This document shows positions 1 to 11,749 of a stretch of DNA of 64,000 nucleotides, one piece after another. The notes beneath the pieces were generated by a model. It did no database searches. It was given only the letters and a program-made list of their open reading frames with translations, and was not told the DNA's origin. The DNA comes from Spisula solida (lineage: Eukaryota > Mollusca > Bivalvia > Venerida > Mactridae): assembly GCA_947247005.1 (NCBI GenBank), contig OX365953.1, positions 27,774,784-27,838,783 on the forward strand. Reading direction: 5' to 3'. Positions within the stretch are counted from its first letter, which is position 1. Every line of letters begins with the position of its first letter. The translations under genes were made by a program, and so were the position numbers.

Positions 1-184
1 ACTTAATATACCGAATAATACTAAGACCGTCATGGAGGATATTATATAACCATCATGTGACACCAAAATTACAATAGTCCAGGTGCCAAAGGGGGTAACC
101 TTACTTTGGAGTATGCACAAAATGTTTTGGATGTCCCTTCTCAGAATCTGTTGTATGACACCTTGTCACCCTTGAGCATTTCCC
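1..184. other. AT-rich non-coding sequence
   Basis: I see no gene, RNA gene or clear repeat here. It flanks the 12-base triplicate at 185-220. Short frames through it have no recognisable protein features. Confidence 0.5.
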
Positions 185-220
185 AAGATGGCCGCCAAGA
201 TGGCCGCCAAGATGGCCGCC
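185..220. repeat. Perfect 3x tandem repeat of a 12-mer (AAGATGGCCGCC)
   Basis: Three back-to-back perfect copies of AAGATGGCCGCC are seen directly. The surrounding sequence is AT-rich, so this is a local GC spike. Read in frame it would give (K/Q)MAA-type or, on the other strand, GGHL repeats, but neither frame is otherwise protein-like. The unit resembles the YY1 binding core (AAGATGGCGGC) with a C for a G in the distal half; that is inference only. Confidence 0.9.
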
Positions 221-951
221 ATAAATTGATACATACAACGTATCTATTGATTTTGAATCACTCACATTTATATATTTTCGTATACATATACAAAAATGCT
301 GCAAAACACAGCCAATTTTGACCCTCAAAACACTCGCATGTTAGTTATACAGATCACAATATTGGGATAGAAAATTCCTGTTTTTGCTGAGATTACCTAG
401 ACTGGTTCTTTGATTAGATCACCACATCAAAACGTGAAGTGTTTAATAGCAAATGGTAGAAGAAAGAACATGTTAAGATAATCACATGGCATTGCTTCCG
501 TACATTAATAAATCGTCCGGCTTTCTATCGTTCTTTCTTTCTTACTTTTATGACTTTATGATCATTGCAGTTGGCGATGTCAGCAGGTCAAAAGGTACAT
601 AATACACCGTGTACAGCAAGCATTGATATCGTGATCCTATTTGATGTTGTATTACTACTTTAACAGATATATGTTTATTCCAAAATATTCGCCATTATGG
701 CATACACTGTATATGTTTTTATCCACATACCAGCAGTATGTCAGCAGGTGTATGAAACATTCATTCTCTTAAATGGAAAATGCAGATTGCTGTGTATTCT
801 AATTATTTAATGTGTCGTACGGAATGCTGTTATTAGTTTTTGTGATATTTGAATTGCATTTGAGTGGCAATGCTCATGTAATTGCATGCGTGTTTCAATG
901 CTGGTGCATTAATTGCGTCAATGGCGTTTAACAAAGATAATATTAAGTTTG
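221..951. other. Non-coding, nothing recognised
   Basis: AT-rich intergenic or intronic-type DNA with a short CTTT run near 530-545. I see no coding frame, tRNA-like promoter boxes or long inverted repeat. Confidence 0.5.
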
Positions 952-1040
952 ACAACACTCAACCTAACCAGCCGAGCACAGAGAACATTAAAACATACAA
1001 GGTATAATGCCAAACACAACTGAACGAGAAAACGATCCGA
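952..1040 (-). repeat. Dispersed repeat 'family M', partial copy
   Basis: On the minus strand this reads as the 3' portion of a repeat found at several other places in the window (13.19-13.55, 25.02-25.35, 37.33-37.89 and 49.13-49.45 kb). The shared signature is a TTGTGCCTTGTATG-like block, then TTTTCTGTGCTCAGCTGG, then a stretch ending in GAGTGCTGCC. Here the plus strand shows GCCGAGCACAGAGAAC followed by ACATACAAGGTATAATGCC. The family is unclassified; its copy number and common 3' end suggest a short retroposon, which is inference. Confidence 0.7.
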
Positions 1041-1607
1041 CTAAATGATAAAACGCCTAAACTGTCGTAATCTATTATAATCTTATACATGTATATTTTT
1101 ACAATAACACATACGTCTTTAAAATTCTGAGACGTTTAATTTAATACAAATTGATTGCAAAATGTCAAAGCATTATTCATATATTTCGAAAACAGCTTTA
1201 AGATAACTTCTGTCTAGACAGAGCCTTTCAATATCACAGAGACATTATTATATGCGGTTATTACTTGTCAGATTTGCAAACACTGTATATGACCTTAGTG
1301 ACACGTCCGCCTATTACAGGGTGAACTGCATGACACATGGCACATTAATAAATGAAGCCGTTGTGTTATGTCTTTTGATGGGCATTGATTTGGTCTAAAG
1401 GAGTCAGAAATATTACCATTATTATAGAGGATTGATTCTTACGTAATTAAATAATCTTAGTATTATTTAACTTTCCTAGATATCTGTCAATCATTAATCA
1501 AATAAAATATACAAAGGAAGTGCTAGTGATCGCGTTCCAGAAGCGTTTGTCATGGCTTTACCGAGGACGCAACATTATAAAATGTTATAATTTTCTCCGT
1601 GCGTTTT
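1041..1607. other. Non-coding, nothing recognised
   Basis: No supported gene or repeat. AT-rich sequence between the family M fragment and the diverged B-block relic. Confidence 0.45.
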
Positions 1608-1965
1608 ATGTGACTTAAATACTAATTTCCACAAATATCTTGCTTCAAGATATAAATGCATTTGGCGTTTGTAGAAGCAGTAACCTTTTTTACTACTGAC
1701 TAATATCTAGTTACACATCGTAAATTACAATCATACTATGAATAATTACTAGCAGCAGTTTTTATGCCTATAATATATTGCTGGTTAAATATTTGGCGCC
1801 TTCAAACATGCCTGTGACGGAGAAACCAGTTTTTTCTAATCAATCATTTTACGTATTTTCTTTTTTCGACTATAAAAATTGATGGAAATTGATGCATTAT
1901 CACGGAGTGTTCTCTCTCAGAAAACAAACTTTAAGCTGTCTCTCAATAATAATTTAGGGAACTCA
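1608..1965 (+). repeat. Diverged relic of duplicated block B (B0)
   Basis: This stretch aligns by eye with the start of B1 (from about 15,012), B2 and B3. Shared landmarks in order are GTGACTTAAAT..CGATTTCCACAAATA-like text, AAATGCATTTG, an AGTTACACATCRTAAATTACAA block, GCAGCNGT.TATG, CTKGTTAAATRTTTGGCGCCTT, ACATGCCWGTGAC and AAATTGATGGAAATTGAT. It is clearly more diverged than B1-B3 are from each other, so it looks like an older copy. No protein is suggested by the conserved positions. Confidence 0.7.
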
Positions 1966-2854
1966 GTGTTTTTGAGTATTATTCTTTACATTTCAAACTC
2001 TATTACTATTAGGGTAAACTTTATTTAAAATGATACCAAAATACTAGAAACAATTATAGTATGATTTATCGAGGGGTTAGAGCCATTTGTTAAGATATGG
2101 TTATTGTTAAAGTTAAACTATTAAATTATGTAGACACTTGAATACTTTAAACCCTAATATGAAATATTTGTGAACATTGTAAGGAATAATGTGATTTAAA
2201 TGCCGAAATATTTTTGGGTTTTCAAACCCTCACTCAATGATACAATTTGACATTTGCCAGATCCAAATGTAATACGATATATATATGTGGCAAGCAGCTG
2301 ATGATAAAATAATGGGAAACCTGTCCACACTATACCACGCTTATTTTCACTAGACCGGTAGGCAAATCCACTTTCCTCCTGATACCAAAACATTTAAAAT
2401 GTCAAACCATGTTATTGCCATACATATGTATATGGAGTTTATGATAAACGTCCATGTGATGAAAATTTTAGAAACTTTGTATCATATTCAGTGATGACAT
2501 CCTCTGGTATCATATAAATGGATGTTTGTGGACTAACAAAAAACATCAAGAAAATATTATATGGTTCATGGTCTGATTAAGCTTAAATGTCAGTGTAAAT
2601 CAGAATATCATTCAATGCTCAAATTGCTTCCGTAACAGATGTAGCATTTTGGCATATAAAATGTAAAGGAAATGTGACTTGAAAACATAAAAATTATGCA
2701 ATTGCGATTGTAAATATATGTATATATATATATATAGGATAATGACCAATACGGTTATGTACTATAATTGCAGTTCACCATGGCCACGAGCTAAGAAACC
2801 TTTAAAATTAATTACGAAAGTCAGTGTTCACTGTGACATCCATCACTGTATTCA
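1966..2854. other. Non-coding, with a short (TA)n run near 2,719-2,738
   Basis: AT-rich sequence including a TATATGTATATATATATATATA microsatellite-like tract. No coding frame with recognisable features; the short minus-strand frame at 2,196-2,393 has no support. Confidence 0.5.
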
Positions 2855-2998
2855 TATACAATTAAAATTCCATGCCGTAATTAATAGTTTTTAATGAATT
2901 TATAAATGTCATGTCGTAATTAATGAAGTTTTTCATAAATTTATAAATTCATTAAAAACTTTAATATCTACGGCATGTAAATTAAAATTTAAAATGTG
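2855..2998. repeat. AT-rich inverted repeat (hairpin)
   Basis: The left arm (from ATTAAAATTCCATGCCGT) is complemented by the right arm ending ACGGCATGTAAATTAAAATTT. The centre also contains TTTTAATGAATTTATAAAT and its complement. The symmetry is imperfect but extends over both arms, giving a foldback of about 140 bases. It may be an AT-rich MITE; no flanking duplication could be assigned. Confidence 0.7.
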
Positions 2999-3289
2999 TT
3001 GGTCAGTTTGAATTACAAGCAGGTATGAACATTTAAATATTAACTGGGTAATAAGATACAGAATATGTTTAAAATGAAAATATATTTTAGGATTGGCACA
3101 GCAACCTAGATATGTACTACAGAAATTGAAAACTTCAATATCTATGAAATGTATGATTTATCTTTTTTGCTTTCGACAGACAGTTGTAGTGCGGTTTTAT
3201 CTCTGCCTAATTGGCAAATGACCTCAAGGAGAAGAGATAGGTTGATGCTTGTGTGATACAAGGAATTCAGACGGGATGTCCTAGTCCAG

Positions 3290-3388
3290 TCATTCTGACT
3301 AGACTTCCTGTGTCCAGACAGAGATTCAAACCATGGAATTCCAGATTAGTAGTTGAGCAAGCTAAGCACTCGACCACCGTTCCACTAT
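3290..3388 (-). repeat. tRNA-derived SINE head
   Basis: On the minus strand, a pol III box A-like stretch (TGGTCGAGTGCTTAGC, plus positions 3,361-3,376) is followed at tRNA-like spacing by a box B (GGTTTGAATCTC, 3,321-3,332). The sequence resembles the class II tRNA layout (GTGGTCGAGTG) with degenerate stems, so a retroposed SINE is likelier than a working tRNA. The SINE body probably continues to lower coordinates (about 3,190-3,290), but I cannot set its end. Confidence 0.7.
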
Positions 3389-3557
3389 GATATATAATAT
3401 ATATCACTTGCAACAACTGGGCCACGTGTCATTCCATGTGGTATTTTTTATTACATAAAGCTAAAACAATCTTTTGCATATACAGTAGTGTTGGAAGATA
3501 TTGTCATAAGAGATGTATATTTTCCTGATACACGTATTTGTCTAAGAGTATAAATGA

Positions 3558-3735
3558 ATCAACTTCCAGTTATCGCAATAAGTCATACACGTTGAATTGT
3601 ATAGTCTACCAATGAATCACACAGTGACGGGAAATCACAAGTGCTTTTACTCACAATAAGGCACATACTTTGCATTGTATAATATCCCAATAAGTCATAC
3701 AGTGATTAGGTTTGTACTCTGTGATTGTGGTCATT
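3558..3735 (+). repeat. Dispersed repeat shared with about 36.46-36.54 kb
   Basis: The text CAACTTCCAGTTATCGCAATA followed by CATACACGTTGAATTGTATAG also occurs with few changes at 36,464 onward. A second partial unit (CAATAAGTCATACAGTGATTAGG) follows about 110 bases later and matches the continuation of the 36.5-kb copy. Two loci plus an internal partial repeat show a dispersed, partly tandem repeat. Class unknown. Confidence 0.7.
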
Positions 3736-4865
3736 TCTGTTTTACCTTAGGAAAGTTAATTAATAACGATTGACCACTACTTGATACCAAGTTAATGCAC
3801 ACTAGCACCTTCCTTAAGTTTGCTTACGTAGTGGCTAAACAGTCTTTTAACTGAATGTCTTAATACACATTCAAGTGTTTAAAAGTTTTTTTCTGTTTTT
3901 CATGTATTACAATTCTTACTTTATACACCTTTATAATCAAACATTCAAACATTACACAGCTATGTTAATATTCATCTCGACGAATGAAAATCATTAATTG
4001 ATTCGTAATAAATAGTTTATTCGTTTAAATAGTACATGCACCGTTCCAAAAAATAATGCATATTAGCTGTTACAAAATTAACAAATTCAAGCACATACAC
4101 GTTTACTAAGTAAGTTATACTTACTGCTATAATTAAGAATTAGCTAGTTTTATGTTCTTTATTTAAGCTTATTCGAAGAGCTTCTCATTTACAAAAAGAT
4201 TAAATAATTGAAAGCAATTTAATGTGTTTCTAAACGCACAACATTTAAATTCATAAGGAATACTAGTAGTCAAAATAATTTTCGCCAAAACTACATTTTT
4301 CTCTCTGTATAAGGTATTCCTGTTTCAATAATACATAGCTAAATGTATACAATCCATTTTAGTCACACTTTGACATCTTATTCGAGTGAAGCTGCTATTA
4401 TTATACAGCAATTTAAACAACAACTGTGGTTTGACATTCAACTTACAGCGATGAAATTGTGTGTACTACAGACCAGCACCCGGTGCCTTGTTGTTGACTT
4501 ATATAAATTGACAAATCAAGACTGATGTCATTTAACCAAAATGTCATTGTTTTATATGGAACAGTTGAGCGGGACAAATATTATATTAAGACACACAAAT
4601 GTTATTGGTAGAGATTGATATACAGATTTGATTCATTCTAACAGATGTTAATGTTACATCTACGAAAATATTAAGAGGCCATTGATTTAAAACTGGTTTT
4701 GCCTCCAGTCAGTTCTGTAGATACACGATAGCTCAAAATGACTATTATCAATATTTAATTAATTAAGTTGGATATTTTGAAATAATTTTGAGAATAAATA
4801 ACAATGGTGATGCGGAACTCATTTAACTAAAAAAGTCAATTTGGCCAAGTTTATCAGATAGAAGG
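3736..4865. other. Non-coding, nothing recognised
   Basis: AT-rich sequence without a supported gene. The short plus-strand frame at 4,343-4,525 shows no domain, no repeat conservation and no splice context. Confidence 0.45.
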
Positions 4866-5350
4866 TTTTGGCTGTAACCCCTCGATATAATGAAGCAATA
4901 TGAAAAATGGTATGTCGCCTCTATTTAAGGGGTCATGGGCCCTTTGCAACATCACTTATCAGGAAAATGGTCAAAGCTCCTGATACATTGTATTTCACAA
5001 TGTGTTCATTTTTGCATTAAAATTGAATTTACAAACACGTATTATATATAAAATTCCTATACACTATTGGTATTGATAAGAAAATTTACAATATTTTGAC
5101 AAAACAAGCAATGTAAAAATTTCCGAAAAATGAATTCTACATTGTAAAAAAGACAAAAATACACACATGTATGTATATAAAATGGTGTGTGATATTATGA
5201 CAGAATTATCCCCATTTTCCCAATTTGGCAGTGAAGTCGCATTCCAGATAGCAAGGGGTCACGGATGGGCCCTAAATCGCTCACCTAAATGCTCCTTAAA
5301 GTCGAGAAATAATTAATTTTTTCCCTGTGTTTCAGTAAAAGGGGGCATGG
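4866..5350 (+). repeat. Degenerate dispersed repeat with GGGGTCATGGGCCC-type motifs
   Basis: Two related motifs are seen: AAGGGGTCATGGGCCC near 4,927 and AAGGGGTCACGGATGGGCCC near 5,255, the latter followed by TAAATCGCTCACCT. I associate GGGGTCATGGGCCCTAAATCGCTCACCTGA with an abundant molluscan repeat; that recognition is from memory and unverified. Both parts are eroded. Confidence 0.4.
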
Positions 5351-6177
5351 GTAGTCCCAGGTACATATGTAATACAAATACTCATTCTAAATGGGTACAG
5401 GTAACCCAAGTAATAATTTCTAGTTTCACAAAAATTGAATGAAAATGTAGCCGCTATTTTACGCAGTGTTTTCATATTAGTTACTCAGTGACTGTATTCT
5501 TAACTCCAAAGTACCCATAGTAGTACCATGCCTAGATGGTATCACGACAAACGTTTTGACAAATTTTCATGACGATCACGTTCAAAACCCGACCTTAATT
5601 ATCCCCGTATAAAGCATATGCGCAGACATGATGCGCATAAATTACCCTATGAAACGTCCTTCAAAAGGTGTGATTCAAAACACAATTTGCACATAACAAT
5701 AAATTTGCCGTGCACTTTACAATATATACCCATGGTCATTATGACACAATTACTAAACGTAGAATGTTTATTACCTAAGTCAGCAATATCCATCTGGCGT
5801 GAAATTAATCACTAAAGTAATCGTAACAATTAACTGTCTGCATGTCTCATAGTTAAATGATTCATTTAATTCGACAATTAAGAATTAAGTAGGGTACGTT
5901 TCAATCTTTAAATAATTGGCTATTCTTTAACTCGACCGAATCCATTGAAACACATTTGATTAAGAAAGTTGTTAATCATTTGGAAGTCATCCAGACTCAC
6001 GTGGGTTAGTTTTTGCATTTGACTGAGACAGTCGCAGTGCGTGGCCATTCGGTTTTATCCCTATCTTTTCGACCAATGGCACTCGGCTACGGGGGAAGCA
6101 AGCTTGTTTGAAACGAGAAATCCGTGCAGATGCCCTATCTGTTTCCGAATAGACACATTGGTTCTTTACCGAAAATG
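5351..6177. other. Non-coding, partly possible SINE body
   Basis: No supported gene. The last 150 bases could be the 3' body of the minus-strand SINE whose tRNA-like head lies at 6,180-6,247; the boundary cannot be placed from one copy. The open frames on both strands here overlap that SINE and are probably chance frames. Confidence 0.4.
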
Positions 6178-6179
6178 CA

Positions 6180-6247
6180 AGTGGTTGAGATACAAACCAG
6201 GTACCTCCGGATTGATATTTGCGAATGAAAACCACTCGGCACCCTTT
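6180..6247 (-). repeat. tRNA-derived SINE head
   Basis: The minus strand reads GTGCCGAGTGGTTTTC (box A-like, plus 6,228-6,244), then GGTTTGTATCTC (box B-like, 6,187-6,198) at tRNA spacing. GCCGAGTGG is the typical start of a Leu/Ser-type D-arm. Stems are degenerate, supporting a SINE rather than a functional tRNA. It resembles the heads at 3.3 and 11.85 kb. Confidence 0.65.
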
Positions 6248-6262
6248 TAACCCTTTAACGTA

Positions 6263-7958
6263 GTGAAAATAGTACGCTACCATCATGCTACAAAAATGAT
6301 TAATAACCGTGCCGTGACTATGAACATGGAGAGCAACACTCAAAAGAAACAGCCGGACACAAACGTCAAATAACAGAACACACAACGAAGTGAATACACA
6401 CATTTCTTTTAAAAGTCAAAAGGACAAAACTCAAAACGAATAAGACACAATCGGAATGAGCCGCTAAATATAATATACACCTTACTCCGACAGTCCTCTT
6501 TTTTCCTTTACGTGTTTCACGCTAACGTTAGAGCGTTTTCCTGCATATGTATACATGCCTCTCATTTGCCATGTTCGTCAACTTAATTCTTGTAGACTAT
6601 TCAAGCCTTCGATAAGAAGATGTCATTTAAGCGGCTAATGGCAGAAAGAGGATACGCGCTGTCAATTAAAGGGATATGAAATAATAGAGAAACACATTAT
6701 GATGTCCAGGAATGTTCTCAAGTGTATATTGTATTTAAACTGAATTCGTGTTCGCAAAATATAATGCTTTCATTATACAGAATAGAGACAGAAAACTATA
6801 TTAATTTCTTTCTTTCGAAGAAATAACTAATTTAAAAACAATTATAATGAATATAACATAATTTAATGCCGTGTATGTCATGCAGTGATTCTCTCTGAGG
6901 ATACTGCACCGTCATGATCGCGAATCGGTTCAATTATATTCAACGTTTTACAGACCGTCAATAATAGCAACGACTAATTGAGACGAATATCGGAGGGTCA
7001 TGCACAATGATGCATTTAAGGGTAGATAACTATTTTAAAAAGAGTACATGTACGACACACGACAGTTATTAATTCGTATACTTTTTATCTACGTGAGCGT
7101 ATTTCGTGACGCAGTTGTGTGTTTTCTGAAAGCCATACAAGGTCATTTAATAGACGCCAGCATACAATTTAGTAATTGGCGCTGGGACGTAAATAACAAC
7201 TCCCGAGTATAACACAGTTTCTTGAAGAGTTATTGAGTACTTCCCGGCATTTCTAAGGTAGTAAATGTCACTTTATAAATGTATGTGACATACAATGAGT
7301 TCAATGATCTTTAATAGTGGTACTTACATTTGTATGTCTTAGAATCAGAAAGATTATGGGTTTTATCGATGTACATTATTTGACACTATAAGTGATAATG
7401 GCTGTGTAAAATGCTGCTCGGTCTTATATTTTATAATGTCTAAATAGTCATATTCTTTACTACCGTCTATTCGAATTGACTATAGTATGTTTTCCTCATT
7501 GTAATTCATAGAACAGTAGTTAAAAGAAGTGAATGTATTTTGTCTTACGCCTGTCTGGTATACACAAGTCTTATTATTTAGTCGCTTGAGTATAATTAAA
7601 ACATTACGCTGAATTGTTAATATGTTTGATTGTACATGATGCTAACCACAGGTTAGTTGACTACTTTGAAACTAACACATATTTGTTGACCTTCTATTTA
7701 AACAAAAGGTCGATTTCATTCGTATGTGTGTTCGGCTTTCAGTGTGTCCTTGTGACTTCTGTCTGTGATATGAGTTATTTTTTTGTTATATGTGTTTTAC
7801 ATATCCACATAATGTAATTAGTGTATAGCATGCTGGGAAACTGTTGTTTCTAACATTGTCATCGTAACATAATGGATATGGATAAAATACGAATGATATT
7901 TTTTTTTAGTTTTATTGGACTTTGCAGCCAACTCTGAAATGATAATGTTTTATAATAC
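6263..7958. other. Non-coding, nothing recognised
   Basis: AT-rich sequence with no convincing frame, RNA gene or repeat; a poly-T tract lies near 7,900. Confidence 0.45.
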
Positions 7959-8230
7959 ATTAGAATATAACCTACATTATGAGCCAATGAAAACATCGCA
8001 TTTTCGCGGTTAAATGAAAATTTAATAATTAAAATTTTCTCTTAACAGACTTGACGTCTTGCGTTGGCGCTAATTCCTTTCGGCCAATCAGAATGCAGAA
8101 TGCTATATTCTAAGTTAGTTAGAACATATTAAGTAAATTTTAATGACTAAAAAGGCCTCGCTTCGCTTCGCTCGCTCCGTCCTTTTTAATCATTAAAATT
8201 TACTTAATATGTTCTAACTATAACTTATGC
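7959..8230 (+). mobile_element. Foldback/MITE-like element, copy 1
   Basis: The right part is a snapback: TTAGTTAGAACATATTAAG (about 8,115) through TTTTAATGACTAAAAAGG is complemented by CCTTTTTAATCATTAAAATT through CTTAATATGTTCTAAC (8,179-8,219), with a loop rich in CTTCGCTCGCTCCG. The left part (ATTAGAATATAACCTACATT ... AATTCCTTTCGGCCAAT) is unique to the family. The whole 270 bases recur inverted at 41,190-41,458, which defines the element. No protein is encoded. A third, partial copy is at about 63.39 kb. Confidence 0.85.
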
Positions 8231-8342
8231 AGACCGTAATTCAGAACACCACATTAGTATGGTGAGAACAAAGAACATTTTTTGATAACACTAAGAATGT
8301 CTAAAATCGCATGACGCGGCTAACATTATCATTTAGAATTAT

Positions 8343-10040
8343 GAAATAAATGTATTACTATGTATTTATCATACAGCATTACCATATGTGCTTACACAAT
8401 ATCTCTATACAACGTTGAGATCAATGCAACTGTTTTTATGTATTACACATTTCGTAAACAGGAAAGTTATTTGGTCATTGTCCACCGAATATGATGGATA
8501 AACTGTTTAATAACTACAATATAAGAAAGAAAGCAAACGAACAGCTACGTAATGGAAAAAGATTAGTTCACACTTTACATAATGTACACACAATTTTATA
8601 AATACCTTCTGTCGTTTTAGATCATTTGCAATAATTGTGATTTTACCAGAAAACTTAACTAAATGCATCACACAAACATTCAGTATGATACAGATATTGT
8701 ATATGTCTCTGGACGTTGCTTTACAGTTTTGATCCCGTGAGGTCAAGCTTAATGTGAGGATTTAGTACTTTTGATATGTATTGCTTTGATGTTGGGACAA
8801 TCTATACAGACAATACTGAATTAACGTTATGCATCAGAGATAATACTGTCTGATAGCGGTGCATTAAGGTTACACAGAGTCATTTCCCAAAGGTGGCGGG
8901 AACATTACATACAAATTTGTCAATAATGACAGTGTTGTGTTTGAACTTGACATTAGTTTTACAAACAACCGGGGAAATATGATGGATTGACCATTCCACA
9001 TGAGTCTGTTGTGTTTATCACTATATATTAAACCTTTATCTTAATGGTATTGTGTTGTCTGCCACCATGCAGTAATTTTTATTCCCTCAGGAATTATTTT
9101 CTTGTTATGTTGTATGAGGCGATCATGATATAAACACGAGTGTCTCGATTATAAGACTTGGTACACTCAGGGACTAAATATAGGCACAAATGTTCAGGGG
9201 CTATTATTTAGTACGAGGCATTCGTTTAAAAGAATTGTCATGGTACATTGCTTATTATCTCAACCTAAGTATAGTTTTGAAATGCATTGACAATTTTCGT
9301 TTGCACGTTTTTAACAACACGCAGTTCATGGATTAACTATAACTATTATCATAACGAGGCCTGGCTACTACTGATCATGACATGGGTAAACTCAGATTGC
9401 AGGTCCATTGTGCGTGCTCTGCCACAAAGTAAGTTGCAGAACTACGCCGGTGGGCTTATCCAAGAGTGGTAAACCTTACTTGAACAATGTGTAACAAACA
9501 TCGATAAGACATATGTGTCCAAAGAGCATTAAAATAACCAAATGTGAATTGAGCCTAGCTGGACTCCTACACTGAAATCATCGTTAAAATCGTATGTGTT
9601 GAGCTAACTCGCTGAAATTTTTGCAGTTACCTCATTAATAATTACTTCTGAAGTAATGAATAACAACATGGCAATTTTTACTATGGTATAAAATGTGCAT
9701 TTATTAAGTTCCTGAGTGTGTGTCATTCAAATTGGTGCACGCTCTTAGTCACATTTATGACATCTTCACTGTTAAAATTCGATTTAGATTGTTTCCTCGT
9801 CTAGCGTTCACATACGATTGTTTTAAGTAGATTGCCCTGTGCGGACGTTTTATTGCTTTTTAGTCTTGCGTCAGTGCAGACAACAGACTTTCAAATGCTT
9901 AGATAAGCGGATAGTTTGCTGTAAAATTGTGTATTATCCGATTTGTATAATGGCAATAAGTTTGATAAATTGAGACTAATATTATTTTAGCCGGTGGCTG
10001 ACCCGCAACAGTATCAGTGCAAGGCGCTTCTCACATCCAT
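8343..10040 (+). repeat. Segmental duplication block A, copy A1
   Basis: This block recurs as A2 (about 16,560-18,545) and A3 (42,480-43,830), and as a diverged relic at 38,617-39,030. Landmarks: GTGGACGTTGCTTTATAG, a CTATACAGACAATACTGAA block, AAAGGTGGCGGGAACATTAC, CAACCGGGGAAATATGATGG, and GGCCTGGCTACTACTGATCA. Without the mobile insertion found in A2, the text runs GATAAGACATATGTGTCC, giving the empty site. A 61-residue frame at 9,287-9,472 is open in A1 and A2 but broken by a deletion in A3, so I do not call it a gene. Confidence 0.9.
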
Positions 10041-10689
10041 TATTATTTTATACTCCGACATGCCCACTGATTCCATTCAAAAAGTGTACATTATTTTCGT
10101 AAGCGGACACTTTTGTGGGGTATAAGAAAACTGTTTCACTCATAAAATAATTGCCATAAATGGTCAATTAGACGAAAACTGACAAATCTGTAACAGTTAA
10201 ATAAACGACATAGTAACTGATTGCCTAAAGCATAAAACTTGGAGCTAGGAAATTGTATAAACACACAGCATGGATTAATATGCTGCATTACTGTAAAAAC
10301 ATCAAGTTTGTGGTGTTAAATTATATTCAATGTATTGGTTGAACTATATCATAAAATTCAATCCTCACAATTTATCTACACCCAAACATCTATACAACAA
10401 TGGCTTATTTTTTATAATCCCCAGAGTAAAACTTTTCTAAATTGAATGATTTTACAGTATTATTATCGGTAGCAATTGAAACAGAACTACAAACCATTTG
10501 TAAGCTTGAAACAAGTATTGTGCAAATTGACAATCAATTGCACGAAACCGGAATTATATACTAGTACATCAACCTTTTTTCCATTTTTTTCATGAGAATT
10601 GGTGATGCCATTAAGTATCACTTCAATACAACACTACATCAATAAATAAATCCATGTGAAAAATGTATGTTTAAACTAGAATATATGTC
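10041..10689. other. Start of 4.7-kb segment unique to unit 1
   Basis: From about 10,040 to 14,750 this unit has sequence absent between A2 and B2, and A3 and B3. This first part is AT-rich with no recognisable gene. Confidence 0.5.
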
Positions 10690-11010
10690 AATATGTTAAG
10701 GATCATAGGAGATTTTTTTGAAAAAACATCTCCGAGACGTCTGAGTTCGGCTTTTTTCCTAAATCAGCAGCCTATAAATGTCGTAGAGGCCGTACCAATT
10801 CTCTTCCCGGCAATCGTAACTACTCGGGTCTTTCCGTCATCGGCCGAAGTTTCGCCCCACTAATAGCTGAAAAGGTATGGATTTCCGGTTTTTGGGTTGG
10901 TTCCCATACGCTTCTATAGAACGCTATAGTACGACGGGACTCAAGACAGTCTTCCGGTCTCATCGAAGATCCGCAGTGACGTACGAGAGTAGTTATGATT
11001 GGTACGAGGA
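10690..11010. repeat. GC-richer island with imperfect inverted repeat
   Basis: CCGTACCAATT..CGTAACTACTCG (10,790-10,822) is mirrored by CGAGAGTAGTTATGATTGGTACG (10,984-11,006). The enclosed part is notably GC-richer than its surroundings (for example TCTTTCCGTCATCGGCCGAAG). It begins with GAGATTTTTTTGAAAAAACATCTC, itself a small palindrome. Could be a degenerate foldback or the promoter-proximal part of a retroelement; no protein frame is evident. Confidence 0.5.
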
Positions 11011-11633
11011 TTCAACCATTATTGTAATCTCAAATTAGTTGAAAACTGACAATTCGTAGCTGAACTTCTATATTTTTTAGGTTTTCTGAACATCTGCAGA
11101 TTCAAATTACGCTATACAAAATAAATAAATAATCCCGGGTCCGGAGCGATAGCCAGGTAACAGGGGAAGTAACTCAACATTCTACGTGATTGCATTCGTC
11201 TGAGACGCCGACCATCGATTACACGATGTAAGTACTTGTTAAGCAAGGAAAATCGTCTTTAATACTCGCAATTAGCATACTTATACAATAAAATCAACAT
11301 CCGATGACGTATGTAGTTATATAAGGTTTGGTAAGTACAACTTTCTACAAATTCCTGTCGTACCCGTTCCTATTCGTACCTACGACCGAAATTATTCGTC
11401 CAAGTTTCATTAGTTTGTACCAAAACAAAATGTAAAATGACTCTTCGACAATGTTCCGTCTGTATCATGTGTATTGTGCTTTGGATAGCAATGTTTATGA
11501 GATAATTGTAGTACTGTGTACAGGATTAAATTACTGATAGGGGAGACATGTATTTGGCCAGCTTGACCAGTTTTCAATTTTTCAACTGAGCCGCTACAGT
11601 GTATACTGTACGCGTCCAATACGTTTGACTAAT
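11011..11633. other. Non-coding, nothing recognised
   Basis: No supported gene; short minus-strand frame at 11,410-11,619 lacks any recognisable feature. Confidence 0.45.
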
Positions 11634-11700
11634 GCCTGGATAGCTCAGTTGGTAAAGTGTTCGCTCTGTTAGCATCTTGCCTATAGTCTAACCAACATGA
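11634..11700 (+). repeat. tRNA-like 5' half (box A) fragment
   Basis: GCCTGGATAGCTCAGTTGGT matches a canonical tRNA 5' end and D-arm (box A TAGCTCAGTTGGT). No box B follows at the right distance, so it is a truncated tRNA-like sequence or SINE head, not a working tRNA. It abuts, head to tail-end, the opposite-strand SINE at 11,750-11,905. Confidence 0.65.
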
Positions 11701-11749
11701 TGTGTGTATGCCTTCACAATAACATTGTTAAAACCACAATTGTTTTGTG

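Noticed and set aside
5987..6403. 138-residue minus-strand frame
   Set aside because: It overlaps a tRNA-derived SINE head with box A and box B in the same orientation; the composition is not protein-like.
9287..9472. 61-residue frame kept in A1 and A2
   Set aside because: Broken by a deletion in A3 and bounded by recent duplication. A possible mini-exon with TTGCAG/GTAAGT borders was considered but nothing else supports it.
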